A stretch of DNA of 64,000 bases from Lachnospiraceae bacterium (GCA_910575275.1 CAJTEE010000003.1:124001-188000), one strand, 5' to 3'; positions 44,243 through 54,189 are shown, numbered from the stretch's first letter. Notes: generated by a model from the letters alone, not told the origin. Translations and numbers: made by a program.

Positions 44243-45274
44243 ATGGACTATAAGAAAGCCGGAGTGGATATTGAGGCCGGTTATAAATCGGTAGAGCTGA
44301 TGAAGCAGTTTGTGAAGGGGACAATGCGTCCGGAGGTCATGGGGGGCATCGGAGGCTTTTCGGGCGCGTTTTCCGCGGCCGCATTCAAGGGGATGGAGCA
44401 TCCCGTGCTCTTATCCGGCACGGACGGCGTGGGGACGAAGCTGAAGCTGGCATTTTTAATGGACAAGCATGACACGGTCGGCATCGACTGCGTGGCGATG
44501 TGCGTCAACGACGTGGCCTGCGCGGGCGGTGAGCCATTATTTTTCCTGGATTACATCGCCTGCGGGAAGAATGTCCCAGAAAAGATCGCGACCATCGTCT
44601 CCGGCGTGGCCGAGGGCTGTAAGCAGTCCGGTGCGGCTTTAATTGGCGGCGAGACGGCAGAGATGCCGGGCTTTTATCCGGTGGATGAGTACGATCTGGC
44701 CGGGTTTGCGGTCGGCGTTGTGGATGAGAAGGATTTGATCGACGGCAGGGAGCTTGCGGCCGGGGACGTATTGATCGGCATGGCCTCCTCGGGCGTACAT
44801 TCCAACGGCTTTTCGCTGGTGCGCCGCGTGTTTGAAAAGGAAATGACCGCCGAGGGCCTGCGTACATACCACGAGGAGCTTGGTGCGACGCTCGGAGAGA
44901 CGCTTTTGGCTCCGACGAAAATCTATGTGCGGGCGCTTAAGAGCGTGAAGGAGACCGGCATACGGATCCATGCCTGCAGCCACATTACCGGCGGCGGTTT
45001 TTATGAAAACGTGCCGCGTATGTTAAAGGAAGGGATGCGGGCTGTGATCAAAAAAGACAGCTATCCGGTCCCGCCGATTTTTGGCCTTCTTAAGAAAAAA
45101 GGGCAGATCGAAGAAACGATCATGTACAATACCTTCAATATGGGCATCGGTATGGTGGCGGCCGTTGCGGCCGCGGAGGCGGACAAGGCCATGGAGGCCA
45201 TGCGGGCCGCGGGTGAGACGCCGTATGTGATCGGCTTGATTGAGGCAGGGGAAAAGGGCGTGGAGCTATGTTGA
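44243..45274 (+). CDS. purM: Phosphoribosylformylglycinamidine cyclo-ligase
   Basis: A 343-residue ATP-dependent enzyme that closes the imidazole ring to form AIR. Typical stretches are [36 protein letters not shown] (about 53-68), [20 protein letters not shown] (about 78-97), [11 protein letters not shown] and [13 protein letters not shown]. The ATG at 44243 lies nine bases after AAGGAGG; ATG 44237 is only three bases away from it and less likely. The last seven bases overlap purN. Confidence 0.95.
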   Translation: MDYKKAGVDIEAGYKSVELMKQFVKGTMRPEVMGGIGGFSGAFSAAAFKGMEHPVLLSGTDGVGTKLKLAFLMDKHDTVGIDCVAMCVNDVACAGGEPLFFLDYIACGKNVPEKIATIVSGVAEGCKQSGAALIGGETAEMPGFYPVDEYDLAGFAVGVVDEKDLIDGRELAAGDVLIGMASSGVHSNGFSLVRRVFEKEMTAEGLRTYHEELGATLGETLLAPTKIYVRALKSVKETGIRIHACSHITGGGFYENVPRMLKEGMRAVIKKDSYPVPPIFGLLKKKGQIEETIMYNTFNMGIGMVAAVAAAEADKAMEAMRAAGETPYVIGLIEAGEKGVELC

Positions 45275-45861
45275 GGGTCGGCGTCTTCGTATCCGGCGGC
45301 GGAACCAATCTCCAGGCGATTTTAGACGCCATCGACAGCGGACGGGTCACCAACGCGCGTGTGGAGGTGGTTTTGAGCAATAACCGTGACGCTTACGCGC
45401 TGGAACGGGCGAGAAAGCACAGGATCGCGGCGGAATGCCTCTCCCCGAAGGATTTTCCTGACCGGGAGGCCTTTAACAGGGCGCTGACGGCGAAGGCGGA
45501 TTCCTATGGGCTGGATCTGATCGTGCTTGCGGGATTTTTGGTGAAGATCCCGGCGGAGCTGATTGCGAAATACAAAAACCGGATCATCAATATCCATCCG
45601 TCTTTGATCCCGTCATTCTGCGGCGTGGGCTACTATGGGCTGAAGGTGCATGAGGCGGCGCTGGCGCGCGGCGTGAAGCTCACGGGGGCGACGGTGCATT
45701 TTGTGGATGAGGGCATGGATTCCGGGCCGATCCTTTTACAGAAGGCCGTGGAGGTAAAGCCGGGGGATACGCCTAAGCTGCTCCAGCGGCGTGTGATGGA
45801 GGAAGCGGAGTGGAAGCTTTTGCCCGAGGCGATCCACAGGATCGCCAACGGGCTTTTATGA
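45268..45861 (+). CDS. purN: Phosphoribosylglycinamide formyltransferase
   Basis: A 197-residue folate-dependent enzyme of purine synthesis (third step). The N-terminus [19 protein letters not shown] binds GAR phosphate. [13 protein letters not shown] holds the catalytic Asn and His, and [18 protein letters not shown] holds the catalytic Asp. The start overlaps the purM stop by seven bases. Confidence 0.95.
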   Translation: MLRVGVFVSGGGTNLQAILDAIDSGRVTNARVEVVLSNNRDAYALERARKHRIAAECLSPKDFPDREAFNRALTAKADSYGLDLIVLAGFLVKIPAELIAKYKNRIINIHPSLIPSFCGVGYYGLKVHEAALARGVKLTGATVHFVDEGMDSGPILLQKAVEVKPGDTPKLLQRRVMEEAEWKLLPEAIHRIANGLL

Positions 45862-46004
45862 CAGAAAGGCCGACGGGATTTGCCGTGCCGCGAAGCAGAT
45901 CCATAAGGATAGAGGCGGCCAAATTCGGGCTGCCGAATAATTTGCGGAGCTGGCGGCAATGATTGGGGTTTGACAAAGCGGTTAGCATAGAGGAGGAACG
46001 CAGG

Positions 46005-47282
46005 ATGAAGGTTTTAATCGTGGGGAGCGGCGGACGTGAGCATGTAATCGCCTGGAAGGCGGCGCAGAGCGCGCGTGTGGATAAGATTTACTGCGCGCCG
46101 GGCAACGCGGGGATCTCCGAGGTGGCGGAGTGTGTACCGATCGGGGCCATGGAGTTTGATAGGCTGGCGGATTTTGCCGAGGAAAAGAAGATTGACTTAA
46201 CGGTTATCGGCATGGATGACCCGTTGGTGGGCGGTATTGTGGATGTGTTTGAGGCCAGAGGTCTGCGTGTGTTTGGACCCAGGAAAAACGCGGCGATTTT
46301 GGAAGGCTCGAAGGCGTTTTCGAAGAATCTTATGAAGAAGTACGGGATTCCGACGGCTGCCTATGAGACGTTTACGGATGCCGGGAAGGCGCTCGCCTAT
46401 TTAAAGACGGCGAAGCTGCCGATCGTTTTAAAGGCGGACGGACTGGCGCTTGGAAAGGGCGTTTTGATCTGCGAGACGTTACGCGAGGCCGAGGAGGGCG
46501 TGCGGACGCTGATGCTCGATAAGAAGTTCGGCTCCGCGGGCGACGAGATTGTGATCGAGGAGTTTATGACCGGGCGTGAGGTCTCAGTGCTGTCCTTCGT
46601 GGACGGGAAGACGATCAAGATCATGAGCTCGGCCCAGGACCATAAGCGCGCGAAGGACGGAGACGAGGGCTTAAATACCGGCGGCATGGGGAATTTCTCT
46701 CCGAGCCCGTTTTATACGGAGGAGGTTGACGCTTTCTGTAAGAAATACATTTACCAGGCGACCGTGGACGCCATGAAGGCGGAGGGAAGGCCGTTTCAGG
46801 GCGTGATTTTCTTCGGGCTGATGCTGACGGCGGACGGGCCGAAGGTGCTGGAGTATAACGCGAGGTTCGGAGACCCGGAGGCGCAGGTCGTGCTACCGCG
46901 GCTTCAGAATGACATTGTGGACGTGTTTGAGGCGTGCATAGACGGGACGCTTGACCGGATTGACCTGCAGTTTGACAACGAGCGGGCGACCGTGTGTGTG
47001 ATTATGGCCTCGGATGGGTATCCGGTGGAGTATAAGAAAGGGTATCCGATCGAGGGACTGGAAAACTTTGCCGGGAAGGATGGGTATTATGTGTTCCATT
47101 CCGGGACAAAGTTCGACGAGAAGGGGCGCGTGGTCACGAACGGCGGGCGCGTGCTCGGCGTGACGGCCAACGGCGCGACGCTTCGCGAGGCACGGGAGAA
47201 CGCGTATAAGGCGACGGAGTGGGTACGGTTTGAGAATCAATATATGCGGCATGATATCGGGAAGGCGATTGATGAGGCGTAA
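46005..47282 (+). CDS. purD: Phosphoribosylamine-glycine ligase
   Basis: A 425-residue ATP-grasp enzyme that joins glycine to phosphoribosylamine. Motifs are VLIVGSGGREHVIAWKA at the N-terminus, PIVLKADGLALGKGV (ATP binding), and VLEYNARFGDPEAQVVLPRL near residue 285 (Mg2+ binding). ATG 46005 follows AGGAGGA by eight bases and is preferred over a start at 45963. It ends the pur cluster, and a terminator follows at 47319. Confidence 0.96.
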   Translation: MKVLIVGSGGREHVIAWKAAQSARVDKIYCAPGNAGISEVAECVPIGAMEFDRLADFAEEKKIDLTVIGMDDPLVGGIVDVFEARGLRVFGPRKNAAILEGSKAFSKNLMKKYGIPTAAYETFTDAGKALAYLKTAKLPIVLKADGLALGKGVLICETLREAEEGVRTLMLDKKFGSAGDEIVIEEFMTGREVSVLSFVDGKTIKIMSSAQDHKRAKDGDEGLNTGGMGNFSPSPFYTEEVDAFCKKYIYQATVDAMKAEGRPFQGVIFFGLMLTADGPKVLEYNARFGDPEAQVVLPRLQNDIVDVFEACIDGTLDRIDLQFDNERATVCVIMASDGYPVEYKKGYPIEGLENFAGKDGYYVFHSGTKFDEKGRVVTNGGRVLGVTANGATLREARENAYKATEWVRFENQYMRHDIGKAIDEA

Positions 47283-47318
47283 AACGGGATTCTGATTGGG
47301 TTAAAAAAGTGTAATACG

Positions 47319-47353
47319 AAAACGGCAGGGTTCATATATGGCTCTGCCGTTTT
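47319..47353 (+). terminator. Terminator after purD
   Basis: AAAACGGCAG (47319-47328) pairs with CTGCCGTTTT (47344-47353), followed by TTG. Confidence 0.85.
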
Positions 47354-47758
47354 TTGTTACATGAGAGAATATCTTTTGAATCCACATTGAAAAGAGAGTT
47401 ATAGCAAATATGAAAAGTACGGAAGATTTTTCAATGACTTTCAAATCACGGTGTGATAGGATAATGGGTATAGTGGATGGGAGCAAATCATTGAAGGCAT
47501 TATGGGCAACGATTACATCGAACGGATTTATGCGTCATGGTGGGTTGATACACATACGCGGAATGGGCATAATGCGTGAGGAATGATGCACCAGTTATCC
47601 GGAGATGTACAAATACTGCTGGGAGGTGACGAGATGATAGAAAATTTATAAACGAAAATGTTTCGGTTACTGTTCACGTACAATGTCAGTTAGTTTAGCC
47701 ATTGGGAGTGAATGGTAACATGTTGCGCGATTTTACAATGACGCCGGGATAGTACCGC
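47354..47758 (+). other. Gene-poor stretch with small coding remnants
   Basis: No intact gene. A plus-strand fragment (about 47447-47580) reads WEQIIEGIMGNDYIERIYAS and ends HTRNGHNA with a stop, with a protein-like composition but not recognised. A 21-codon frame follows at 47586-47651. GGTTACTGTTCACGTAC at about 47661 resembles the dispersed 52-bp repeat. Confidence 0.3.
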
Positions 47759-47788
47759 TTGAATATAAGGACTTTGTTGTGCTATACT
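47759..47788 (+). promoter_or_regulatory. Promoter of the coiled-coil gene
   Basis: TTGAAT (47759-47764) and TATACT (47783-47788) with an 18-bp spacer. A hairpin TGCGGCAG/CTGCCGCA (47813-47843) lies in the leader. Confidence 0.55.
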
Positions 47789-47903
47789 TATATAGGATTT
47801 TTTTCGGATTTTTGCGGCAGTCAGATGGAAGCCGCCTGCCGCAGGAGCCATGGGAAATTATGCGGGGAGGGGCATCGGATAATAAGAAAGGAGCACTCGC
47901 ATC

Positions 47904-48299
47904 ATGATTGATCAGGAAATGATAGATACCATGAAAACACTTTTGTCTCCAATTTGCAATGAACTAAATAACATAACAAACAGGCTGGACAAGATGGATA
48001 CACGGCTGGACAAGGTGGATATTCGGTTGGATAAAATGGATATTCGACTGGATAAAATAGATATCCGACTGGATAAAATGGAACAGGATGTAGCATTTAA
48101 TAAAAAAAATCTCCATGATCTTCGTACATACACAGAAAACGAAATCGAGCCGAAAATCCGGCTTCTTGCAGAAAACTATGTGCCGGCTGCGAAACGATAT
48201 GAAACAGCCGTTCAAGAAATGGATGAGATCAAACAGGACATTGACGTCCTTAAACGAGTTGTGGCAGATCATAGCGAGAAACTCAAAAAAATATCTTAA
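47904..48299 (+). CDS. Coiled-coil protein with heptad tandem repeats
   Basis: A 131-residue protein. Residues about 27-61 are tandem copies of the seven-residue unit RLDKMDI (variants RLDKVDI, RLDKIDI, RLDKMEQ), encoded by imperfect 21-bp repeats. The pattern gives a regular coiled coil with Leu and Met/Ile at the a and d positions. A second helical stretch follows (about 90-130). No membrane segment or known domain is seen. AAGGAG lies upstream of ATG 47904. Similar repeat proteins are common in Clostridia; the function is unknown. Confidence 0.7.
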   Translation: MIDQEMIDTMKTLLSPICNELNNITNRLDKMDTRLDKVDIRLDKMDIRLDKIDIRLDKMEQDVAFNKKNLHDLRTYTENEIEPKIRLLAENYVPAAKRYETAVQEMDEIKQDIDVLKRVVADHSEKLKKIS

Positions 48300-48347
48300 C
48301 GCTTTCTCATAGTCGTAGAGAAACCGGCAGGAAGGAGAAAAGAGCAT

Positions 48348-48857
48348 ATGAGATATACGTCATCAGAAGCAAACAAGCTGCTGCGCAGGCTGAATGAGGA
48401 ACGGGACGCGCTGCTGGCAAAGGAACAGAAAAGCAGTACATTTCTGGCCGCCATGGGGGAGGACCCGGAAACGGTGCGGCCGGAGTACGAGTATCAGAGC
48501 ACGCAGGAGGCGCTGAACCGCCTGGATGAGAAGATCCGCACCGTTAAGCACGCGATCAACGCGTTTAACCTGGAGCATGTGGTTTTGGGCTTTGATATGA
48601 CGATCGACCAGATGTTAATCTATATCCCGCAGCTGACCGCAAAGAAGCAGAAGCTGGCCCGGATGAAAGACCGCCTGCCGAAGCAGCGGGAGCGGGATGC
48701 CTTTAACCACTCCGGCAATATTATTGATTACAGCTATGCGAATTATGAGCTTGCGGCGGTGGAGGCGGATTATGAGGCCGTTTCGGATGCGCTTTCTAAG
48801 GCGCAGACGGCGTTAGACGTCCTGAATAATACGGAAACCATGGAGATTGTGATCTGA
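48348..48857 (+). CDS. Conserved helical protein of unknown function
   Basis: A 169-residue, mostly alpha-helical protein with several coiled-coil segments (about 1-60, 95-115 and 140-165). The middle reads LGFDMTIDQMLIYIPQLTAK and RLPKQRERDAFN, which looks like a conserved family core. I cannot assign a function. AAGGAG before ATG 48348 is well placed. It follows the heptad-repeat gene by 48 bp and may be cotranscribed. Confidence 0.65.
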   Translation: MRYTSSEANKLLRRLNEERDALLAKEQKSSTFLAAMGEDPETVRPEYEYQSTQEALNRLDEKIRTVKHAINAFNLEHVVLGFDMTIDQMLIYIPQLTAKKQKLARMKDRLPKQRERDAFNHSGNIIDYSYANYELAAVEADYEAVSDALSKAQTALDVLNNTETMEIVI

Positions 48858-48977
48858 GTCCCGGCTCCGGGGACTTCCTACATACCTGAAAAGGATAAGC
48901 TTTTTTGAAATCGGTACAGGGTTTGTGTTTTCGTTGAGGGTTATTAAAACGTTATCGTTCATTGTTCAGAGTAAGCC

Positions 48978-49268
48978 TTGGCAAAGAAAAATTCTGTCGG
49001 AAGTCCCGAAAACTTGCCTGTGCCCGGCATGGGGCGGCCAAAGTACGGTTATAGGCCGCAATTTGCGGGCATTGAAAATATCCTCGTCATTGACGGGGAT
49101 ATTGCCGTTTATGAAGGAAAAGGAATCGAAGTGAGGATTCCTTTAAAGATCTGCTATTTTTTCGATCAGAAGGAGGGCATAGTCTCTCTTTTTTTCGTCC
49201 AGAAGGGCCCAGAAATGAAGCAGTTTTTTCTGCTCATCCGTCAGATCCGGATATTGTTCAGCTTCTGA
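48978..49268 (+). other. Possible gene fragment, read into the XRE gene
   Basis: The open frame from ATG 48978 begins MAKKNSVGSPENLPVPGMGR and NILVIDGDIAVYEGKG, with a protein-like composition up to about 49130. Then it runs antisense through the next gene and ends. I do not recognise it. An imperfect inverted repeat AATATCC-TCGTCA/TGACG-GGATATT lies at about 49075-49103. Confidence 0.25.
49119..49144. terminator. Terminator hairpin downstream of the XRE gene
   Basis: AAAGGAATC (49119-49127) pairs with GATTCCTTT (49136-49144). It overlaps the last codon of the minus-strand XRE gene. Confidence 0.5.
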
Positions 49269-49460
49269 GAAAAATTGTGCCATGGAGATACCAAATGCGT
49301 CACAGATACGCTGGATTGTCTCAAGAGACAGAGAAGATTGCTGGCGCGTCATTTTAGAAAATGCGGATTGAGAAATGCCGGTAATTTGGGCAAGACGATA
49401 TCTGCTTATTTTATGCTGTATACACAGTTCATGGAAAGTCCATGGGAGATTAGTTGTCAA
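49143..49460 (-). CDS. XRE-family HTH regulator
   Basis: A 105-residue protein. The helix-turn-helix (about 10-65) reads SRYRLAQITGISQSAFSKMT and TIQRICDAFGISMAQFFSEA, a Cro/C1-type DNA-binding domain. A short C-terminal helical region rich in Leu and Lys follows. It lies in a decayed zone with no clear partner. ATG 49460 has no strong ribosome site. Confidence 0.8.
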   Translation of the reverse strand: MTTNLPWTFHELCIQHKISRYRLAQITGISQSAFSKMTRQQSSLSLETIQRICDAFGISMAQFFSEAEQYPDLTDEQKKLLHFWALLDEKKRDYALLLIEKIADL

Positions 49461-49674
49461 TTAGAGAAGAAAAATAATTTCTATAATAGAATGTCATATA
49501 AACGATAATACATACAAAATAATAGGCTTTATCTAAATTTAGTGTTGAGATTTAACAAAAACAGATATTTCTTTTTGAGAAAGCATTTTACTTTCTAATA
49601 AGGAAGTTATATGCTTTCATAAAAGCTTGATAAAACGAGTGTGCTTGAAATGGAAACAGGTGAGAAAATTTGCT

Positions 49675-50168
49675 ATGAGAAAAAAGAGGATGATATTGGC
49701 AGATAACGATGAGCGTTATCTAAAGGAAATTTCGTATTATTTTATGGAGCATGTTCCACAATTTGAACTGATTATTTTTACAGAAAAGGAAAAATTATAT
49801 CAATATCTGGAACAGGGAAACAAGGCCGAGGTCGTGGTGGTTGACGAATTGCTTGCAGGGTCCGAGCTAAAAGAACGGACGCCTGGTATGACACGAATTG
49901 CATTGTCCGCAGGTACGGTGCCGATTCATGGATTCGAGACAGTAAAGAAAAATCAGAGAATGGAGACTCTGTCCAATCAGATTTTATTGAAATATGCAGA
50001 AGCAAACAATACGCTTGAGACAGTCAGAGGAAGCAGCAGTACCGGATCGCTGCTTTTTACAGCCCTGCGGGAGGTGCGGGAAAGACAACGCTGTCTCTTG
50101 CTATGGCATCGGCTGCTGCCAAGGCGGGAATGCGTACGTTGTATTTGAACCTAGAAGAAATAGATTGA
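49675..50168 (+). pseudogene. Broken CpaE/TadZ-like ATPase
   Basis: The first frame (about 49675-50030) carries an N-terminal receiver-like domain (RMILADNDERYLKEISYYFM, VVVDELLAG). After SSSTG the sense passes to another frame that reads SPAGGAGKTTLSLAMASAAA, a deviant Walker A of MinD/ParA type, then AGMRTLYLNLEEID and a stop. One frameshift plus loss of everything after the Walker A region make it non-functional. Intact relatives help position type IV pili or Flp pili. Confidence 0.65.
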
Positions 50169-50175
50169 GAGGAAA

Positions 50176-50268
50176 AATAAGCCGTTTGGCTCCATGTACC
50201 GGGATGAGACGACGCCGGATAGTTATCATGTAAACGGCGACGGGATATGGGACGGAGCCGGGAAATAG
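50176..50268 (+). pseudogene. Orphan C-terminal end of a cell-wall-repeat surface protein
   Basis: An open run ending in TAG 50266-50268 reads PFGSMYRDETTPDSYHVNGD and ends GIWDGAGK. This is the usual C-terminal CW_binding repeat, matching the end of the protein at 15104-17701 (GAMYQNERTPDGYITDADGR). No start precedes it. It looks like the tail missing from the surface gene at 50784-53637. Confidence 0.6.
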
Positions 50269-50290
50269 CGGAGAGCACTTTCTTTGAATT

Positions 50291-50326
50291 GAGATTCGCC
50301 GGAATATTCCTGTTCCGGCGAATCTC
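50291..50326 (+). terminator. Terminator-like hairpin
   Basis: GAGATTCGCCGGAA (50291-50304) and TTCCGGCGAATCTC (50313-50326) form a perfect 14-bp stem with an 8-nt loop. No T run follows. It lies after the surface-protein tail. Confidence 0.65.
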
Positions 50327-50349
50327 AACCTGAAACAGGAGGGAAATTC

Positions 50350-50496
50350 ATGAAAAGAATCATTGCGGTTTTGCTGTCGATCTGGATGGCGGCTATGGGA
50401 ACCATGCCGGCTTATGCAGCGGGCCCGGACAGGCTTCCGGAGATCGGCACATATGTGGAGCCGTTTACCGATGTCCCCGCCTCAAGCGTTAAATAG
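50350..50496 (+). pseudogene. Truncated SLH-type surface protein
   Basis: 48 residues from ATG 50350: a good signal peptide (MKRIIAVLLSIWMAAMGTMP, then AYAA) followed by YVEPFTDVPASS, the start of an SLH domain, and a stop at TAG 50494. CAGGAGGG lies upstream. The rest of the gene is lost, so only a secreted peptide could be made. Bases 50497-50783 contain nothing recognisable. Confidence 0.6.
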
Positions 50497-50783
50497 TATT
50501 ATATGCTGTGTGAGAACAAATATCAATAGAATCAGGATTATTTATCGTAAAAAAGACATTACTTTTTACTGCAACAAAGACGTGGTGAGGAACGAAGGTG
50601 AACATTACGGGGGAGGCTGACCATTTTGCCGGGAAGGGGAGGCTGCTGTCCGAAAAAATTTATCTGAAATGAGTGGCAAAGGAATTTTCAAAAATAAATC
50701 TGAAGCTATGGTAAGTTTTTCATGAAGATGGAGCTTCGTAAATGAAATAAAAAATATTTGCAAAAGAAGGGAGAAAATGAAGT

Positions 50784-53637
50784 ATGAAACGAATCAAACG
50801 CGTCCTGGCGGCGTCGCTGGCCGGGTTGGTGATCGTATCGGCGCAGCCGGTTTTCAGGATTTGGGCGGAGCCGGCTGAGACGGAGGCTGCGCAGGGAGAT
50901 GCCGGAACCGAGGTGGAGCCGGAAACAGAGCCTGTAGAACTCCAGCCGGAGGAAGCAGCCCTGTCACAGGAAGGGACGAAAGAAACAGAGGCAGTTTTAG
51001 AAGAGAGCTCTAAAGGGACAGAAGAAATGGAAACTGTCGGGGAGGAGGTTTTTTGATCCGGAAATAAAAATCAGCGTGGATGACATAGAAAGCGCCAGCA
51101 ACGCGGCAGAAGCTCCAAAAGAAAACGAAAACGGAGAGGCGGACTCCGTCTCCGAGACGAAAGAGAAAATAAAAGAAACCGGGAAAAAGGAAATTAAGGA
51201 AGTAAGTGATACCGTCTGTTTTAACACGGGCCACTACAGGATAAGCGTGGTTGACCGAGAGGCATTTGACGCCGGCCTAGGCGATGCGTTCTTTGAGGAG
51301 GATGGGAGCTATACCATCAATATTCCGGAGGAAAATCCGTTTTTTCCGTATGAGGTGCAATTTTCTTACGGAGATAAGACGGCCAGCGAGTGGTTTATGA
51401 GCCCGGATGCCAGCGTGACGGTTGGGGGACATGTTTTCCATGTATCGGCGTCCTTTGACGGAGAGGCCGTGACGCAGATGAGTCTTTCCGTGGGCGGCGA
51501 TACGGTGGTGGCGTATCCGGAGAGGAAAACATTTACGGATGGAGACGGAGCGATGGAGCTGTCGCTTCTTCCACTGATGGAAAGGGAGATGGCGGTTGAT
51601 CTGACCGGGTATACGCCCGCGGAGCTTTCGATGGTATCTCTGGGAGAAATATTCAAGGGGAACCAGGCCCTAAAGGATACAGATAAGGTAATGTGGTCAC
51701 GTGGCGAAGACGGAGAATATTACCGGGTCAGCGCCCCGGATGAACGAATCAATCTCAGCGGACAAACCTGGAGTTATGATGTGGAAACCTATCAGATGAT
51801 TGTAGGGGAGTATGGATCAATAAAAGAAGCAAAGGCGGCAGGGGCAAAGGATATAAAGGCCTCGTTATTCGATCAAAGTAAAAAGGGAGGCTATGCGGCA
51901 GATTACAGCAAAGGTGTGATCTTCACCGTCTTTATCGGCGACGACAGCTCAGCAGATCAGAAAGTTGTGGTTTATGGGGTCAAGCTCATAGAGGGAAAGC
52001 TGGTCCAGATCAGCGACGCATTATTGCGGTTTAATGGCCTGAACGACAAAAACGGGAATCCGGTAAACGCCTATATCGTGGACGACAGGATAGATTCTTA
52101 TGCGGAATACAACTATCTGACGATTCTGGCGGATAAGACTGCGGATCTGACACAGCTGGCACCGGTTTTTACTGTGGCAAACGGAATGAAGCTTTATGCA
52201 TTTGAAAGCAGCTCCCCGGAGGTCAGCGGGAAAAGCGTTCATGATTTTTCCAAGGGCCCGGTACAATACACGGTTTCCGCGGAGAACGGGAAAGACTCTA
52301 AGAATTACTGGGTTCGTGTGCTGAAGGCAGAGGAAAATACAGGACGGCTTTACATCAACAGCCTCATGGATGAAAAATCAGGTACGAGAACGGAGTCAGG
52401 GATCGTTTATTCTACCCGTGAAGTCTTTTTAAACGAAAAAAACGACTATACGCATGATATTCTGTTACTGAATGTAGGAACAGAGCCGATTCCTGATCTG
52501 AGGGCGGAGCTTGTATCCGATGAGGCGGAACTGGATCCCTATTGGACCCTGAAGGGCGGACATGAATTAAAAGGCCTTGGGACTGTAAATCCAACCACTC
52601 AGCATGGAGAACTGGCCAATATGGCGAAAATCAGCCTTACGGGGACGGAGCTCTGGGATGAGGAAGGAAATTATAAAACGAGCTTATCCGGAACGCTGAC
52701 GATCAAATCCGGCAGCAAAACGCTGATGGTGTTGAACCTGACCGGAATCATCGGCAGCCCCAGCATCACGACCGAAGAAATCCCCGACGCGGTCAAATAC
52801 GTCCCCTACGGCACGATGATTCAAAACAGCAGCAAATACACCTGGAACGAGGTCAGCTATCATATTACGGGCGGTACGCTGCCGGATGGTATGGTCATTC
52901 GGCCGAACGGGGAGTTGTATGGCGTCCCGAAGGAGACCGGAGAATTCACATTTACCGTCCGCATGGAAAACAGTTACGAGGGATTTGAAGACAGTGAGAA
53001 GACGTTCACCTTTACCGTGGCAGACAATACCGATGCCAACGTCGATGCCGCCACGGACCCGGGCTATGAGCTCACCACGCGGCTCCCGAACTTCTCCCAG
53101 AGCGCTGCCGCGGACCGGCTGGTTGTCTCGGAGGGTTTGTTTGAGGAGTTTCAGGACGTCTTTATCGACGGTGTGAAGCTGAAACGGGGCGAGGATTATA
53201 CCGCGGAATCGGGAAGCACGAGAATCACGATCCGGAGCCAGACTCTTAAAAAATACAATCAGCCGGGTACGCATACGCTGGGAATTGAATTCTGGACAAC
53301 GGATGCGAGACTGAAGCGCGCGGCGCAGAACTACCGGATTACGGCGAACAGCGGCAGCAGCGGAAGCAGCAGCTCCAGGACGAGGGCGATCCGGGATACG
53401 ACCTCCCTGGTAAACCAGGATGCGAAAAAGGGATATGTACATGTCGAGACCGGTATCGTGACAGGGGAAGGAGCAGGCTATTCCCGCTGGTCACAGGATG
53501 CGAACGGCTGGAAGCTCATTTACGCGGACGGGACAACGGCATGCGGCTCCATGATGCAGCTTTCGGCCGGTATTTTTCATGAAATTATTTTCCAAATAAA
53601 TCCGTATGGCTGCCTGTTGCCGTGGCAGAAAGAATAA
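50784..53637 (+). pseudogene. Large surface protein, frameshifted at a T6 tract and truncated at the 3' end
   Basis: The first frame (50784-51056) has a signal peptide (about 1-28) and a Glu/Thr/Ala-rich region ending TVGEEVF. A run of six T (51049-51054) puts the sense one base out. Removing one T gives EEVF-DPEIKISVDDIE, running directly into the second frame (51076-53637). That part has a long beta-rich region, an Ig-like domain (GGTLPDGMVIRPNGELYGVP near the end) and the start of a CW repeat (WKLIYADGTTACGSMMQ). The last ~20 residues are antisense to a toxin gene. It could be phase-variable, but the lost repeats suggest decay. Confidence 0.75.
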
Positions 53638-53865
53638 GAGTATTTTCATGGAATTGGTATACCAACAGCCAATCAGGTTCTATGTGACACTCTCTAAAAT
53701 CCTGCAAATTGCCAATCAACGAATGATCCCTGTACTGAGCAGGTAAAGAATGGCCGCTTGCAAGCAGTGAAAGTACATGGATAAGCTTTCCTATATCTTT
53801 GCCTCTCTTTTTTGCCTCAATTTGACATCTTTTTTCATGCGATTGGTGTAGACAATCTTATACAT
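53585..53865 (-). pseudogene. YafQ/RelE-family toxin, inactivated by a one-base frameshift
   Basis: From ATG 53865 the frame reads MYKIVYTNRMKKDVKL and stops at TAG after about 24 codons. The next frame reads RGKDIGKLIHVLSLLASGHS, then LPAQYRDHSLIGNLQDFREC and HIEPDWLLVYQFHENT, ending GSHTDLFGK with TAA at 53587-53585. These are YafQ-type mRNA interferase motifs. Total length is 281 bases, one short of the expected multiple of three. It starts three bases after the antitoxin stop. Its 3' end overlaps the end of the surface gene on the other strand. Confidence 0.75.
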
Positions 53866-53868
53866 GCG

Positions 53869-54132
53869 TTAGTCCTCCAGCATCGAAGCAACCGCATCCT
53901 CCGCAGTATCAAACGGACCACTAAGATTTTTTTGTAATCGACTGTCGTAAATTGCTTCTTGCAGCGAGTGGGGAATGGATCTATGCTGTACAGAAAACGG
54001 GATTCCAGAATTTTCAATGGCCGCATTTAAAAAAATACGAATCGCTGTTGATGTGTCTAGGCCAAGGCTGGAAAATAATGTATCTGCTTGCTTTTTTAAT
54101 GCGTCATCAATACGAATTTGTAATGTCGCCAT
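53869..54132 (-). CDS. RelB/DinJ-family antitoxin
   Basis: An 87-residue antitoxin. The N-terminal ribbon-helix-helix (ATLQIRIDDALKKQADTLF and LGLDTSTAIRIFLNAAIENS) binds DNA, and the C-terminal half would wrap the toxin. The frame is intact although the toxin gene next to it is broken, so it may persist only as a DNA-binding repressor. Start ATG 54132 has TGGAGGTG upstream, and a promoter with AT-rich sequence lies before it. Confidence 0.88.
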   Translation of the reverse strand: MATLQIRIDDALKKQADTLFSSLGLDTSTAIRIFLNAAIENSGIPFSVQHRSIPHSLQEAIYDSRLQKNLSGPFDTAEDAVASMLED

Positions 54133-54160
54133 ATTGCACCTCCATTATTTTTGTGGTATG

Positions 54161-54189
54161 ATTGTATCATATTAGCAATGTATATGCAA
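54161..54189 (-). promoter_or_regulatory. Promoter of the toxin-antitoxin locus
   Basis: Minus-strand TTGCAT (54189-54184) and TACAAT (54166-54161) with a 17-bp spacer, about 29 bp before the antitoxin start. Bases 54190-54396 hold no gene. Confidence 0.6.

Noticed and set aside
47981-48082. Regular 21-bp repeats considered as a CRISPR array
   Set aside because: The repeats are contiguous without spacers and encode a heptad coiled coil in frame.
51046-51056. Programmed ribosomal frameshift in the surface gene
   Set aside because: No downstream pseudoknot is evident and such signals are rare in secreted protein genes; slippage, mutation or sequencing error at T6 is simpler.
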